Made by a program: the position numbers and the translations under genes. Positions 21,501 through 33,234 of a DNA stretch of 64,000 nucleotides are shown piece after piece; position 1 is the first letter of the stretch; each line of letters opens with the position of its first letter. Source of the stretch: Xenoacremonium recifei (taxonomy: Eukaryota > Ascomycota > Sordariomycetes > Hypocreales > Nectriaceae); NCBI GenBank assembly GCA_012184525.1, contig WOFQ01000014.1:496001-560000 (forward strand), given 5' to 3'. The notes below the pieces were generated by a model. The model did not search any database. It was not told where the DNA came from and saw only the letters and a program-made list of their open reading frames with translations.

Positions 21501-24500
21501 CCAATCGAAGAGACAAGGCGATGAATATCATACCAGGATAGTTTCCCTTGCTCTGTTTCTTTTTCTGATTCCCTCCAATTTTCTTGTCCCTGCACGTCGG
21601 GGAGCGCGACAGCGGGACGAGTAGCAGCCGGGAGACAAGGAGCAGGTACCGGTACGAGCGCTTGCGGCAAAGGGCGACATCCCAATTGGCGCTTCGTTTT
21701 AGTTCTAGGCGCAGGGCGGAGGATTGGACAATGGGATAGCGTCGATAGCTGGACGGTTGAACCATGTCGACAGAGCAGAAAAGCAGGTCGGCGAGGAGGC
21801 ATGGATGTCGCCAGGCTGAGCCCTTTATTGCCCTTACACTGGCGCGGAAATTTTTAGCAACCAGGGGCGCCAGACTTCAGGAGCCAATCACGCGCCGTTT
21901 ACGCGGGTCTCTTGGTGGGGGAGAAGTCCAAGGCTGCAGCGGACAGAAATATCCCGACAGAAGCGGCTGGCTGGCAGCTCCTTCCGACTTGCGGATCAGC
22001 CGTCACCTAGGACAAGGCAAGGTCAGGTAGACCTTGTTTGCGATGCCCTATCAAAGTGGCCTTTGCCTTAAGATGCAATACTCAGGTACGGGGCCGGCAT
22101 GGGGGAAAGAAGGCATGTGCCGGTGTCACTGGCACCTGCCTTATTCGCATAACAGCTTATGTACCTTACCTTGGGAAGGTACAGGGCAGCTAGGGCAAGC
22201 AAGCATCCTGCCCCTTACAAAACACCACGCCGGACATCGCGAGGAAACTACATACCTTCAATCACATGGCCCGCCTTGAGCATTCGATCAGCCCTCCAAC
22301 TTCCCATCCCCCATCCCAGCGAGCGCAGATTCCAGGCCACCCACTCACACCCTCGTCTTCATTACGGTCGTCTGCGGCTCCTGAATGTTCCGCATGGTCC
22401 TAGCTGGAGAGAAAAGCGTCCCTGGACACGCCGCTCCAGTCTCAGCATCAAGACGCCGCCCACTGTTCCGTGCACTGATGAATTTGTCCACCTGGCCTCC
22501 AAGATCTCCCATCGGCGTCTCCACGCACCTGGCTGTCCCGTACCGGTACCTGGCTGCCAGGGATTGTTCCTGAACCTCGCTAGCTGACGCGCATATCGGA
22601 TCATGTTTGGCGCTTCTAGCACTGCAACGGGTATCGCGCATCAGCGTTGCATGAGGCGTTGGACCGGTCTGCTCTAGGTGGGGAGAGCAGTGCGACTGTC
22701 TCCACGCCCCAAAACGCCTTCCTCCGAGCTTGCGAGCCTCCAAAACGGCTCCAATGCACCCCAAAGCGGCCCCGAGGCATGCCCGCGGTGCAAGCCCAAT
22801 CACGCTGCTGCCCACAGCCCGGAGCCATTGGCCAACTAGAGACCTTGGCCGTGACCTGCGGTTACGAGCCGACGAAAGCACACGCTCGCCCAGTCGGCCA
22901 TCACCATCGCCACGGCACGGCGGCAATGCAATCACGCTGCGTCGCCTCACGCTCGCTGCGCGGCGCCCAACGGCAGTGCGCTTGCGCCAGCCAGAGAGCA
23001 TTCGAGGGGCGTCTGGGGACGTCGATCTCCGCCTCATGTTTCTGAAAATGCGAGGCGACGAGCCTCGACCGTCGATCATGATCTGTTCAGCATCTCGACA
23101 TGCCTCTCACTCTCCACACGACTGACTTCCAGGGCGCAAACGACCAGGGAGAACAACCACGACGAAGTGAGATGTCGCTGCAGGGCTGCAACTCTTGCCC
23201 GCTCGTACTTGGCGGCCGCCCCAAAATGCCTACGGTTATCCTCCACCTTGTTCAAAGGTATCCGTTACATCTATCCTGGATCACTGGGCTGGAATGGCCT
23301 GGGCTCGCCGACGGCCTCAAACCTCAGTCCTTGAGCCGGGTGATGCCACCAAGAAGTCGGTGCTCCTGCAACGAGTCTTGCCCGATGCCGTCATCATCAT
23401 TCGCCTATCCTCTCTCCGCATCTTCCTCCTTCGCCGGAGGATTCGATTCCCAGGCCTGCCGAAAGCTGGATGATAGTGAGCTGTCGAGACCAGGCCGTCG
23501 AAGTGGGCTGAAACAAACCGTCGAAAATGCCTTCTAGAAATCTTCTTTGGCGATCTTGACAGCCTCGCTTGTGCCTCCGTATCCGCGCGGCGCCCAGCCT
23601 CTCCTGCTACTAACAGGGTTGAAACACCACTAGTCCACAGCCTCGCCCATAAGTTCCTGGGGGCCGCGGAAGCTGATGTTCCATATGCCAGGCCCTTAAT
23701 ATCCCAAGGACCCCGGAACTCCTGCTGGCGTGATGCCACTTGTCTGTTGATGGGACGTGATGGATGGATAAGCTGGAGATCCGGGCTCTTGGCCAACATA
23801 GCCACAGCCCGCTCAAACTGCGAGATTTTCGGCCTCCATATCTCATTGTCTTGATACGATTCTCGACGATAAAACAATCGGATTGTCCTGCAAACTCCAC
23901 ACGTACCCCTGCTCAAGCCTGATCAGATTGCCTGGGACCGCCGCTTTGGATGCCACGTTTTGCAGCTAGGTCATGGATTCCATCGACTTCATCAACTCAC
24001 CAGTCCTACGACGACTCATCATGACCTGATTAACAGCATCGTTCGGCAGCACCTGGGTCACCCTACTCCACGATGATTGATTTAATCACGGCTCAAGGCC
24101 GAGCCTCCGGGGGTTTGGGTTGTTGGTCCGTGAGGTCACTTGGCCAGCCCAATCATTATAAGTCAGACCCTCACACACACAAGCTCCTTTCTTATGCGCG
24201 TACGGAGCACTTATGTAGTGAAGCTACTCTGACACGACTTCCGATTGGCGATGACAGGCAAGGTCAAAAACCTTCAGGTTGTAGGGCACCTCCGAGTCTA
24301 CCCTACTCGAAACGGGCAAATTAAACCTGGGGAACGCGTCGACCCTCTTGCGGTACCGCAGCCAATGTCCATGAGATCATTTAATGATGCAGATACGAGT
24401 CGCCTTGCAGGAACATGACTAAACGCCTCATTTTCAGCTGCTTGACATTTAAATAACTTCACGCGCAAAAGCTGGGACACTAATTAATCACTCTTCAGGA

Positions 24501-24699
24501 CCTTAGGACCCATGTTAATTGGTTACCAGTCTCGGCTTTGAAACGCGATTCGGGATTCTAAAACTACATTGAAGTTGATTGTACATTGTGTGTGGTGAGC
24601 GCGGCGTCATCTTTGCCCAGCAGTCTCACCCACCCCCACAGCACCCTGACTCGCTTTCCAATGCCAGGAGACCAACGTGACAAATAATATACAGAGTTC
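18503..24699. other. Gene-poor 6.2-kb stretch upstream of the unknown gene
   Basis: I see no supported gene. Open frames at 19822-20658 and 22345-23079 (minus) have composition without domain-like sequence and no splice support. Palindromic GTACCGGTAC elements occur at 21646-21655 and 22540-22549, and an inverted repeat (GTACCTT...AAGGTAC) at 22161-22182. The stretch may serve as a long promoter and leader for the gene ending at 17260. Confidence 0.45.
22161..22182. repeat. Short inverted repeat GTACCTT/AAGGTAC
   Basis: Two perfect 7-bp arms are separated by 8 bp in intergenic DNA. It could form a small hairpin or bind a dimeric factor; this is inference. Confidence 0.6.
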
Positions 24700-25691
24700 T
24701 CATCGCTTGACCCAAGCTGGCTTCTTGCGGGCCTTGAGATGGCCGTGATGCTTTCTCTCCACAGCTCTCGGGTCCCTCGTGACACAACCAGCTGAAGAAA
24801 TGTTAGTAAGTTACTTGGGGATGACTGTAGGTTCTTTGAACACGTACCTTTTCGGAGTGCCGGCTTGAGTGCTGGTTCGTGAGCGAGCAAAGCTTTGGCA
24901 ACTGCCAACGTGATAGCCTCGGCCTGCCCGGTAGTGCCGCCGCCCTCAACCAAAGCCCAAACGTTGTACTTGTCCAGTCTTTGCGTGGCCTGGAGTGCCC
25001 ATACGGCGCTCTCACGATCGTGAACTCTGCCAAAAGCCTCGCTCAATGTCTTGCCATTGATCAGGACTTCACCGGTCCCCTCCACGACCCATGCTCTAGC
25101 AGTCGACTCCTTTCTCTTGCCAACTCCCAGTGCTCGTCCGTATTTGTCGACTGTTATGGCCTTGGGTGCCTGTGTCATAGGAACGACCTCTCGTCGGAAT
25201 TCTGCCAGTGCCATTTTGACTTTCTCCGGGAGGATGGAGGGCTCGATAAGGTTGAGACGCTTCACAACTTGGAGCACTTTGGAGTAGTGTGAAGCTTTGA
25301 TGGGTTCGCCTAGACGATCCCGCATCTCGGGGAGTTTCGCAAAGGTCATCGCAGGTGCCTCGGTGGGTGGTAGTGTCGGAAGGTGATGATACTGGGTCAG
25401 GAGGTTTGACATTCGGGTGTAGAGGTCATTGAATTTCGGCTCTCGAGAGAAGTATGAAGGAGAAGTTGGCACGGCTCGCGCATGCTGTGCATTCCTGAAC
25501 GGAATTGGGAAGGCCTTGGTGATTGCCGTTTCCTTGGATTCGACGGGCTCGATCGAGGCCTCGGTGTTCGTCGTGAGGGTTCGGATCGCTGGTTGGGAGC
25601 TGGGCCCTCGTATGGCGGGTTGCGGCCATTGAGCTCTGCGGAGATGCGCCCGGCATTGAAGCCGCCGCAGGCCGTTGGAGTAGGCACTCAT
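24700..25691 (-). CDS. MRPS9: Mitochondrial small ribosomal subunit protein uS9m (2 exons)
   Basis: Exons 24848-25691 and 24700-24791, with a 56-bp intron (GTACGT...TTCAG), give 311 residues. It is part of the mitoribosomal small subunit. The S9 domain is in the C-terminal half: VDKYGRALGVGKRKESTARA, GEVLINGKTLSEAF, then GGGTTGQAEAITLAVAKAL. The spliced second exon supplies AGCVTRDPRAVERKHHG and the basic tail KARKKPAWVKR that reaches the decoding site in this family. I place the start at the Met of MSAYSNGLRRLQCRAHLRRA, a typical Arg-rich presequence. An in-frame Met 33 codons upstream (25790) is also possible. The unspliced frame would run on with an unrelated tail. Confidence 0.93.
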
Positions 25692-26077
25692 CTCTGCGAG
25701 TCGTCGAGGTTGCCCCGTCAAATGGCGGTTGGGCCGTCGATTATCACTGTCTGACCGGAAAAACTTCACGAGATTTCGAGATGCGCCCAAGGCGGCTAGC
25801 TCGTGTCGTCACGTGCAAGGTAGCCGGGGGTGCTTTGTGCCACAAACCAGCCACTCACCAGCCACACTACCCCCTCCATGGGTCAGGCTGGTGGTTGCTT
25901 GGGCAGCTACCTAGGTGGCTCATGCGCGGGGCAGGCAATTTAGCTTGGAAATTATCCCACCGAGTTCAAAAAATTTCCTCCGTAACACATACTTTCTCCT
26001 CATCTGCCTGGGTAGACGAACTTGCCCTCTCAACGTCGCCAACCGTTCATTCTTCTCGTGCATCGCAAGAGTCAGAC

Positions 26078-27648
26078 ATGGCTTTCGGAACTCTCTTCGC
26101 CAAGCCGGTACGTCTGCTTTCAGCGCTCCGCGACGTCTTGCGACGCTGCTGCTAACCTGCCTGTTCTGTTCTCAGGGCAACCCCCGCACCACCGCCATCT
26201 TGGCTGTGGCAAAGGCCAACGATATCGAGCTCAACGTCGTCGATGTCGAGTTCGGCAACCCGACCGTCGAGCACAAGAAGGCCAGCGGCCTCGGCAAGAT
26301 CCCCGCCTTCCTCGGCGAGGACGGCTTCGCCATCTCTGAGTGCATTGCCGTCGCTGTCTACAGTAGGTGACACCCCAAGATGACACCACTTCCTCTTGTG
26401 CTTCAACCACCCCCTCCTTGCGAGTGATGACCTAGTTTAATACAGTTATCCCTATCTGAAAAAGTTTTATTCAGAAACCTCACGTGTGGATATAATCTAA
26501 CTTCTGACGCTTCCCCAATTCCCAACATTCACTGCTCCATTTTGTTGTTGCCAGGGGTTTCATATGCTGATGCTCCATTACAGTCACCTCCCAGAACGAG
26601 AAGACCACTCTCCTCGGCAAGACCAAGCAGGAGTAAGTTACCTGATGAACGTATGGTAATTGAGCGCGAGGCTGACCTAGCTAGCTACGCCTCCATCCTC
26701 AAGTGGCTCTCCTTCTTCAACACTGAGGTCCTCCCCAAGCTCGCCGGTGCCTACAACCCCCTACTCGGCCGCAGCCCCTACAACAAGAAGAACGTCGACG
26801 ACGCTCTGAAGGACGCCGCCAAGGCTGTCGCTGTTGTTGAGGCTCACCTCCTGAACAACACCTACCTCGTCGGCGAGCGCATCACCCTTGCTGACCTCTT
26901 CGCTGCTGGCATCATCACCCGCGGCTTCCAGCACTTCTACGACAAGGCGTGGCGCGCCGCCAACCCCAACGTTACCCGTTGGTACGAGACTGTCATCAAC
27001 CAGCCTATCTACTCTGCCGTTGCTGAGAAGCTCGAGTTCCTCGAGACCCCTGCTCTGACCAACGTCGCTCCCAAGAAGGCTGAGCAGCCCAAGAAGGAGG
27101 CCAAGAAGGAGGCCCCCAAGCCTGCCGCTGCTGCTGAGCCCGCTGCCGAGGAGGCTCCCAAGCCCAAGCACCCTCTCGAGGCTCTCGGCCGCCCCGGCCT
27201 TCCCATCGATGAGTACAAGCGCTACTACTCTAACAACGAGACCCCCGATGCCCTGAAGTGGTTCTGGGACAACTGGAACTTCGAGGAGTACTCGATCTGG
27301 CGAGTCGACTACAAGTACAACGACGAGCTCACCCTCACCTTCATGTCCAACAACCTGATTGGTGGCTTCAACAACCGTCTGGAGGGCTCCCGCAAGTACA
27401 TCTTCGGTTGCGCTTCCGTCTACGGCGAGAACAACGACTCCGTCATCCAGGGTGCTTTCGTCATCCGAGGCCAGGACTACCTCCCCGCCTTTGACGTCGC
27501 CCCCGACTACGAGAGCTACTCTTTCACCAAGCTCGACCCCACCAAGCCCGAGGACCGCGAGTTCCTCGAGGCTCAGTGGACCTGGGAGAAGCCCGTTGTT
27601 GTCAACGGCAAGGAGTACCCGTGGGCCGCTGGTAAGGTCTTCAAATAG
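26078..27648 (+). CDS. EEF1G: Translation elongation factor 1-gamma (4 exons)
   Basis: Exons 26078-26107, 26176-26362, 26584-26632 and 26685-27648 give 409 residues. It is the structural subunit of the eEF1B complex, which recharges eEF1A with GTP (family knowledge). The N-terminal half is a GST-like fold (GNPRTTAILAVAKAN, ASGLGKIPAFLGEDGF, LVGERITLADLFAAGIITRG). A Lys/Ala/Pro/Glu linker (KKEAKKEAPKPAAAAEPAAE) follows, then the conserved EF1G domain (LKWFWDNWNFEEYSIWRVDY, FMSNNLIGGF, GAFVIRGQDYLPAFDVAPDY). The three junctions each restore family residues, including YITSQNEKTTLL and KQDYASILKW. Codon choice is strongly biased to C-ending codons, as expected for a highly expressed gene. Confidence 0.96.
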
Positions 27649-28020
27649 ACGCAAAACAAAAGTTGGCGAGGGCACGATGATGATAATGGCACATGGGTAA
27701 AGGATCCTCGGAGGAAATGAATTTATTATGAGGGAATGGTTGATGAAGGTCTTCTGGTTCGGCATTTTTTGTGTATTTAATGCCCTGGCGAGAAGGTCGT
27801 TCTCCTGACGATCACAACGGAAATAGACGCAGAACGTGCTATAGCACTCATTGATGGTACATTGTGAACTTGGGTGCATATTGATCTCGTTTGTGCAAAT
27901 GAAAACATCTCTTCATAACAGGGTGTTGTTATGCCCTGGGGGTATCTCTAATTTTAGGCTTTCTCAGCCATGACATCTACTCTAACGTCTCGGACCCATT
28001 GGGGTTCTTATGGAGGCTGC
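27649..28020. other. Convergent spacer, EEF1G / FCP1-like
   Basis: AT-richer DNA of ~370 bp that probably holds the 3' UTRs of both genes. No other feature seen. Confidence 0.5.
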
Positions 28021-28918
28021 CTAGGGAGGCGAAGGTAGGTCGTAATCGTGGTCGAGTTTGAAAGGACTCTGTCGCATAAAACGGCTTATATCAGCCTGTT
28101 GGCTCAACACATTCAAGTAGTCGTGCACCTGAGGAAGGACATGAGCCGGCTCGCCCTTCAACCCTGAGAACTCTGGGATCTGGAGTAAATTGAAGGGTTC
28201 ACTCCGGCCCTTCTCAAATGAGTCGTCGACAAGAACCGTGTTCGTCTGGTCCCATTTACCACCCTGCGCAGCAGCGGGATGCGCCGACATGACCCGCGGC
28301 TCAGCCCAGATGCGTGTCAGACACTTATACACCTGGACGCGGCTGTCATAGTCAGACGGTGACAGCCCAAACTGGTCGCGCGCCCAGATGAGAAGGCACT
28401 CTGCCTGCTGTGCGGGTGTGAGCAGCTGAGGCACCATTTTCATGACGTTGTGAGGGCGAGCGGAGGACCAGATGGCGACGTAGAAGGTCTCGAGGCAGTA
28501 GGTGAGGAACTCTTTGGCGTGCGGGCGCTGGACGAAGTGGAAGGGGCGTTTCTTGTTGGGGCGATGGAGGAGAGTGCCGTTAAGATCCATGATGATGAGA
28601 ATACGGCGGGGTTCGGGGAGGGGGATCGGGTCGAGGAGCGCTTGGGTGATGTAGTGCTTCGTGGGGTTGGGAACGCCGCCGGATGCGAGACTAGGTGCGA
28701 CGATAGCATCGCGGTCTTGAGGGCGCTTGCGCATGATTCCCTTCTTCTTCACGGGGGGGACGGGCGGTTGTGGTGGGAGGAGAGTGTTCAACCTGATTGC
28801 CTCTGTTAGCATTGCGCCCAAATATGGCGGGTAAGCGGACGCACCCGGGTATGAACTGGGCTGCCGCGGGGTCGAGAACCGGCGCATTGTTGCCAAGTGG
28901 TGGTGACATTGTCGCCAT
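28021..28918 (-). CDS. FCP1/NIF-domain (HAD-type) phosphatase-like protein with DxN motif (2 exons)
   Basis: Exons 28845-28918 and 28021-28792 (52-bp intron, GTGCGT...ATCAG) give 281 residues. The domain starts near residue 89 with ILIIMDLNGTLLHRP, then YVAIWSSARPHNV and VLVDDSFEK, the order seen in FCP1/SCP CTD phosphatases. In that family the first Asp of DxD is the nucleophile and the second acts as acid/base. Here the first (D94) is present but the second is Asn (N96), so activity may be altered or absent. There is no membrane segment or presequence, which argues against Tim50. The start is the first Met after the last upstream stop that fits the splice. The unspliced frame from 28896 is an alternative but gives an unrelated N-terminus. 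The gene is divergent from RRP36. Confidence 0.8.
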
Positions 28919-29382
28919 CTTGTACCCGAACTGAAGACTGGCAGTCAGGATTGGGACCTGTCGTTGAGAGGTGGTCTCTGGTGTTATCGCGAGTTTGCGA
29001 CCATAGCGAGAGGGAGGGTCCAGAAACGATGACTGTTGAATTGGAGCTGTTGTGAATTCAAAGGTCCGTGAAACGGCCAAAATATAGCTTTCAAAGGAGC
29101 GACTCGTTCTGGTGAATGACATGTACACGAAGAAGATATGAAGCTGTCAGAGAAAAAAAACCAAAGGGTTTACGACTAAAGTCAGGTCCCAAGCTGGGGG
29201 CGTCGCGGGGAATTTGCAATGGGGTAATTATGCAAGTAACCAGTATTAGGGGCCCACCGATAAGATCCCGCTGGGCTTATCGGCGGGCGGTCAAAAAAAT
29301 AAAATGTTTAAGAGCGACGATCCCGCCGACCAACGTTTGTAGCTGCTTGTGATAAACCACAAGAATAAACCCCAGACCAACC
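28919..29382. other. Divergent promoter region, FCP1-like / RRP36
   Basis: About 460 bp between two start codons. No gene or clear TATA box seen. Confidence 0.5.
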
Positions 29383-30380
29383 ATGGCGCCAAAGCGGAAG
29401 CTTCCTTCTTCAGGTATTGAAAGGCGTGTGCGGGCAAGGCGAGAGGAGGAATGGGGGCTGGGGCTGGAAGAGAGTGAGCACTCGGCCAGCGAAGACAACG
29501 ATGAGAGCGTATCGGAGGAAGAAGTTGCTGGCCAACATGACCAAGACTCAGACGAGGAAGATGATGAGTCGGGGTCGGGCTCAGACAATGATGTAAGTCT
29601 GGTTCTTTGTCTGCAATGTTTTCAACAATTGCTAACGCTGGCCAGTCTGATACATCAGCGCCGCCAGCGCCAAAGGTTGACTTCTCATCCGTCTCCTTCG
29701 GCGCTCTCGCCCGCGCCCAGGCCTCACTCCCACCATCCGAGAAGAAATCCCGGAGGACCAATTCCAAGTCCACCCCTAACGAAGACGGCGCTCCAAGAGA
29801 GGCCCCCATGCGCATGCCCAGGAGCAAGGACGAGCCCAAACCCAAACGCTCCTCCAAGCACGCGCCCCAAGAACAAACCTCCAAACGCCCCGTCTCCCGC
29901 CGCCGCGAAATCCTCCCCGACACGCGCCGCAAAGCCCGCGACCCGCGCTTCGACCCCCTGGTAGGCGGCCGCATGGACGAAGCCAAAGCGCGCAAGGCAT
30001 ACGCCTTCCTCGACGAGGTCCGCGACGGCGAGATGGCCGACCTGCGGAAACAGATCAAGAAGACCAAGGATGTGGCGCAGAAGGAGGCTCTGAAGCGCCA
30101 GCTCATGTCCATGGAGTCGCGCAGGAAGGCCCAGAAGCGGAAGGATGAGGAGGCGGCGCTGTTGCGGGAGCATCGTGCACGGGAGAAGGAGCTTGTGGCG
30201 CAGGGGAAGCAGCCGTTTTACTTGAAGAGGAGCGAGCAGAAGAAGCAGTTGTTGGTGGAGCGGTATCAGAGCATGAGTAAGGGGCAGGTTGATCGTGCGA
30301 TTGAGCGCAAGAGGAAGAAGGTTGCGGGCAAGGAGAAGAAGGAGTTGGATTCGCTGCAGCGGGTGCGGCCGCGTGGCTAA
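29383..30380 (+). CDS. RRP36: rRNA biogenesis protein RRP36 (2 exons)
   Basis: Exons 29383-29592 and 29646-30380 (53-bp intron, GTAAGT...GCCAG) give 314 residues. RRP36 is a nucleolar factor needed for early cleavages of the pre-rRNA in the 90S pre-ribosome (family knowledge). The N-terminus is basic then strongly acidic (EEEVAGQHDQDSDEEDDESG). The conserved domain starts with SRRREILPDTRRKARDPRFD, followed by KAYAFLDEVRDGEMADLRKQ. The Lys/Glu-rich helical end reads PFYLKRSEQKKQLLVERYQ then IERKRKKVAGKEKKEL, the recognisable RRP36 signature. It converges with COQ8; stops are ~140 bp apart. Confidence 0.94.
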
Positions 30381-30518
30381 GACGAGACAATCCGGTCGGT
30401 CTGGTTCTTCCATCCTGCGCCGTGTATCCCCCCCCGGTCTATGTTTTATACCCCACGTTTTGAGTGCCCCCCCAGCTATTATACATGATGATAATGATAC
30501 ACATGGATATACAAAGAT

Positions 30519-32732
30519 TTACTGCCCCTTCTCAAGGTGCCCTGTTTTGATAAGCGCGTTCTCAAACAGCTCGCGGCATCGCACTTTGCTGCCCAATTTT
30601 GAGCAGAGCAGGAATGCACCACTCAGCTTGCGGTGCAGACTATATGTCTCCTCCGGAGGCGGTGCCAGACGCTCCCGCAGCATGACTGGGATGAGGGCCT
30701 TCACGCGCTCCGTGATGGTCTGGTCCTTGAAGTCGTAGACCTCGGGGGCCGAGGCAAGGAAGGGTTCGGCGAGCGTGAGGACCGACTGCGTGTGCGCCTC
30801 CAGCATGATCTTGCTCTCATGGCCCGTCAGGTAGCCCAGGCTCTCGGAGAGCGACTTGACAGCGGCTTTGTCGCCCCGGGATGCGGCGTCGAGAAGCTGC
30901 ACGTACTGGGTGACGAACTCGTCGGGGTACTCCCGCGAGGCGCCAAAGTCGAGGAGTTCGAGTTTGTTGAGGTCTGCGTTGTAGAGGAAGTTGGTCCAGT
31001 TGGGGTCGGTTTGCATGAATCTGAACTCGGTGATCTCGCGGAGGCAAAGACGCAGGATTTGGGTGCCGATCCAATCTCGCTGGGCTTGCGTGAACGATGT
31101 GATGCGGGTGACGCCTATACCGTCCATGAAATCCATTGTAAGGACTTGTTTGCCTGATGCCTCTGGGTAGACGGAGGGAACGAGAAAGACGTCTTCTTCG
31201 CTCTCGAGAAGGTCCTTGTACCGGATGGCACACTCGGCCTCGCGGGCGTAGTCACACTCCCAACCCAGTTCTAACCGCGCATTGTCGATAGTCTTGTTGA
31301 GATATAACCCTTTGGGCAGCAGCTTGGTCGCATTGAGCAGGATCCCCAAATTATCCAGATCCGAATTGATAGAATCCGCTACGCCAGGGAACTGGATCTT
31401 AACCGCGACGCGTTTGCCATTGGATTTGAGAACAGCCTTATGAACCTGGCCAATGGAGGCGGCAGCTATAGGCTTCTCGTCAAACTCAGAGAAAAGCTCC
31501 CGCCACTCAGACCCCAGGTTCGCAGCCAGGACCTTGTCTCGTTGCCATGCAGGCATGTAGTCAGCACGATCCTGAACCCGTTGCAGAACCTCCTGAATAG
31601 GCGCAGGCAGCATTTTGCTGTCCTGGAAGCTCATCATCTGGCCCATCTTGAGAGCGGCGCCTCGCATACGAGATAGCTTCGCAACGAGCCGTTCCATGTT
31701 CTTACCGCTGAGCAGGACTGATCCAGAGCCTCCGCCGCCAAAAGCCCGGCTGATGCCCTCGGTCATTGCTCCTCCAAGCATGCCCGCGGCGAGACCTCCG
31801 TAATTCCACATGCGGCTTAATCGAGTCGCGGGTACTTTGGACTCTCGGAGGGAGTATGGGCTGAGGGTCGGTCGAGGAGGCTCATCTGCCGACAGCTGCT
31901 TGGCCACTTCAACGACTTCTGGATCGATTTTGTTGGACTCCAACGTCGGTGGTTCACTAACCTCGGAAGCAGGCTGGGCTTCGCGAGTTTCTTCTACCTT
32001 TGAAGCTAGAGAAGCCGCGGTAGACGGCTCTTGTAACCTTTCACCCACTTCAAGTTCCTGAAGTACCGGTTCTTTGGCCTTTGGCTCTTGAGGCTCCGGC
32101 TCCTGAACCTTGGGGATCGGAGGGCTGGGAGGTGGCGGCGGGTGCGGCCAATATCGTAGGGGGTGCTCCTGGGAAGGGCCTTTGGGTAACGGCCGTTTTC
32201 TAGCACCCGATGTTCCCTCTTCCCGCAGGGACTCGAGAATCTTGGATCCTCGAGAGGTGTGAAAGACATTAATGTTAATGCCCTCGGGGACCTCGATCTC
32301 CTCCTTCGTCTCAATCACGCTGGTGGGCTGTTTCTGTGACGTCGTCCCGAAGCTAGACCTCGCCTCATTGAGGGCCTCTGCAAGCGGACTGGGCTGCTCC
32401 TTGACCCCATGCTTTATCCGTTGTTCCTTCAAATCCGCCTCGATGTGTTCTCGCAAAGTCTCTCCATCGGGATTCGCTGCTTGCGCCGAAGCAACGCCTC
32501 CCGGGGGAATGGCCTCGTCCACGTCCCCGCTCGAAGTCGGCGACTCCTCAGCGGCTTGCGCTGCCTTCTGGGGGGCAGCCTCTGCTGCTCGGTTCCTCAA
32601 TGTCGCCCCAACACTCGACGTCCTGCTGTAGGCGTCCAACTGGCGGCTCCGGAGGGCGACATGTTTCGCGGCGACGGATCGAGAGGCATTGAGCACTGCT
32701 GCGAGGTCGATGGCGAAGTCGACGAACCTCAT
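30519..32732 (-). CDS. COQ8: Mitochondrial ABC1/COQ8 atypical kinase (coenzyme Q biosynthesis)
   Basis: Single exon, 737 residues. COQ8 is an ATPase-like UbiB protein of the mitochondrial inner membrane that supports assembly of the CoQ synthesis complex (family knowledge). Family marks: KMGQ at 362-365 (the KxGQ motif that blocks ordinary kinase activity), AAAS at 423-426 (the Ala-rich loop replacing the Gly-rich loop), VAVKIQ with K445, QTDPNWTNFL and LLDFGASRE. The N-terminal ~300 residues are disordered, with a Pro/Glu-rich stretch around 195-235 (HPPPPPSPPIP), which makes it longer than yeast Coq8. The first residues (MRFVDFAIDLAAVLNASRSV) are helical but carry few basic residues, so targeting is inferred from the family. 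Confidence 0.95.
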   Translation of the reverse strand: MRFVDFAIDLAAVLNASRSVAAKHVALRSRQLDAYSRTSSVGATLRNRAAEAAPQKAAQAAEESPTSSGDVDEAIPPGGVASAQAANPDGETLREHIEADLKEQRIKHGVKEQPSPLAEALNEARSSFGTTSQKQPTSVIETKEEIEVPEGININVFHTSRGSKILESLREEGTSGARKRPLPKGPSQEHPLRYWPHPPPPPSPPIPKVQEPEPQEPKAKEPVLQELEVGERLQEPSTAASLASKVEETREAQPASEVSEPPTLESNKIDPEVVEVAKQLSADEPPRPTLSPYSLRESKVPATRLSRMWNYGGLAAGMLGGAMTEGISRAFGGGGSGSVLLSGKNMERLVAKLSRMRGAALKMGQMMSFQDSKMLPAPIQEVLQRVQDRADYMPAWQRDKVLAANLGSEWRELFSEFDEKPIAAASIGQVHKAVLKSNGKRVAVKIQFPGVADSINSDLDNLGILLNATKLLPKGLYLNKTIDNARLELGWECDYAREAECAIRYKDLLESEEDVFLVPSVYPEASGKQVLTMDFMDGIGVTRITSFTQAQRDWIGTQILRLCLREITEFRFMQTDPNWTNFLYNADLNKLELLDFGASREYPDEFVTQYVQLLDAASRGDKAAVKSLSESLGYLTGHESKIMLEAHTQSVLTLAEPFLASAPEVYDFKDQTITERVKALIPVMLRERLAPPPEETYSLHRKLSGAFLLCSKLGSKVRCRELFENALIKTGHLEKGQ

Positions 32733-33234
32733 TGGGGCTGCACGGCCTCGAATTACCGGGGGCGCATCGAAAATCCGGGTTGGTCTGCTGGCTTTCTACC
32801 AGATCGTCGTTCGTTGATGATGCTGCGGCGTCCGATTTTCTCGGCGCGAGCAATCGGAGCTTCAAGATATGCAACTAACGGGTCCCTGTCCAGTCCAGGG
32901 TAGGTGACAACTTAGACCTGACTGTCATTTAGAGAGTTCGCTTCGCTGGGGTTTTAATACTATTCAGTGAAATAAATAGACAGGCGGGTAATGATGCTCA
33001 TTTGTTCTTATTGTTTACAAGACACCGTGTGTTTTCAACCGTTCTCGATAAATGTGGTTGTCGTGTGATCTTGACGAAGATGGTATAATTTCTATTTCTG
33101 AAAGACGATATCAACCTTACCTCGACCTGAACTTGTATATCAAAACCAATACTAATTAAATCTGAATCGTAACCTTCGTATGAGTTTCATTATCGTGCCG
33201 TTCCTATCTAGAGCTGTTCCGAAAGCTCTAGAAT
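32733..33234. other. Intergenic between COQ8 start and ESS2 end
   Basis: About 500 bp, AT-rich from ~32930 on. It probably holds the COQ8 promoter and the ESS2 3' UTR. No other feature seen. Confidence 0.5.

Noticed and set aside
22345..23079. 244-residue minus-strand open frame
   Set aside because: Arg/Ser/Gly-rich chance frame in GC-rich DNA; overlapping frames on the other strand are equally open.
23425..23460. tRNA B-box-like sequence (GATTCGATTCCC)
   Set aside because: No matching A box or cloverleaf could be built around it.
26761..27879. 372-residue frame antisense to EEF1G
   Set aside because: A mirror of the strongly C-ending codon use of EEF1G; Leu/Val/Gly-rich, no independent support.
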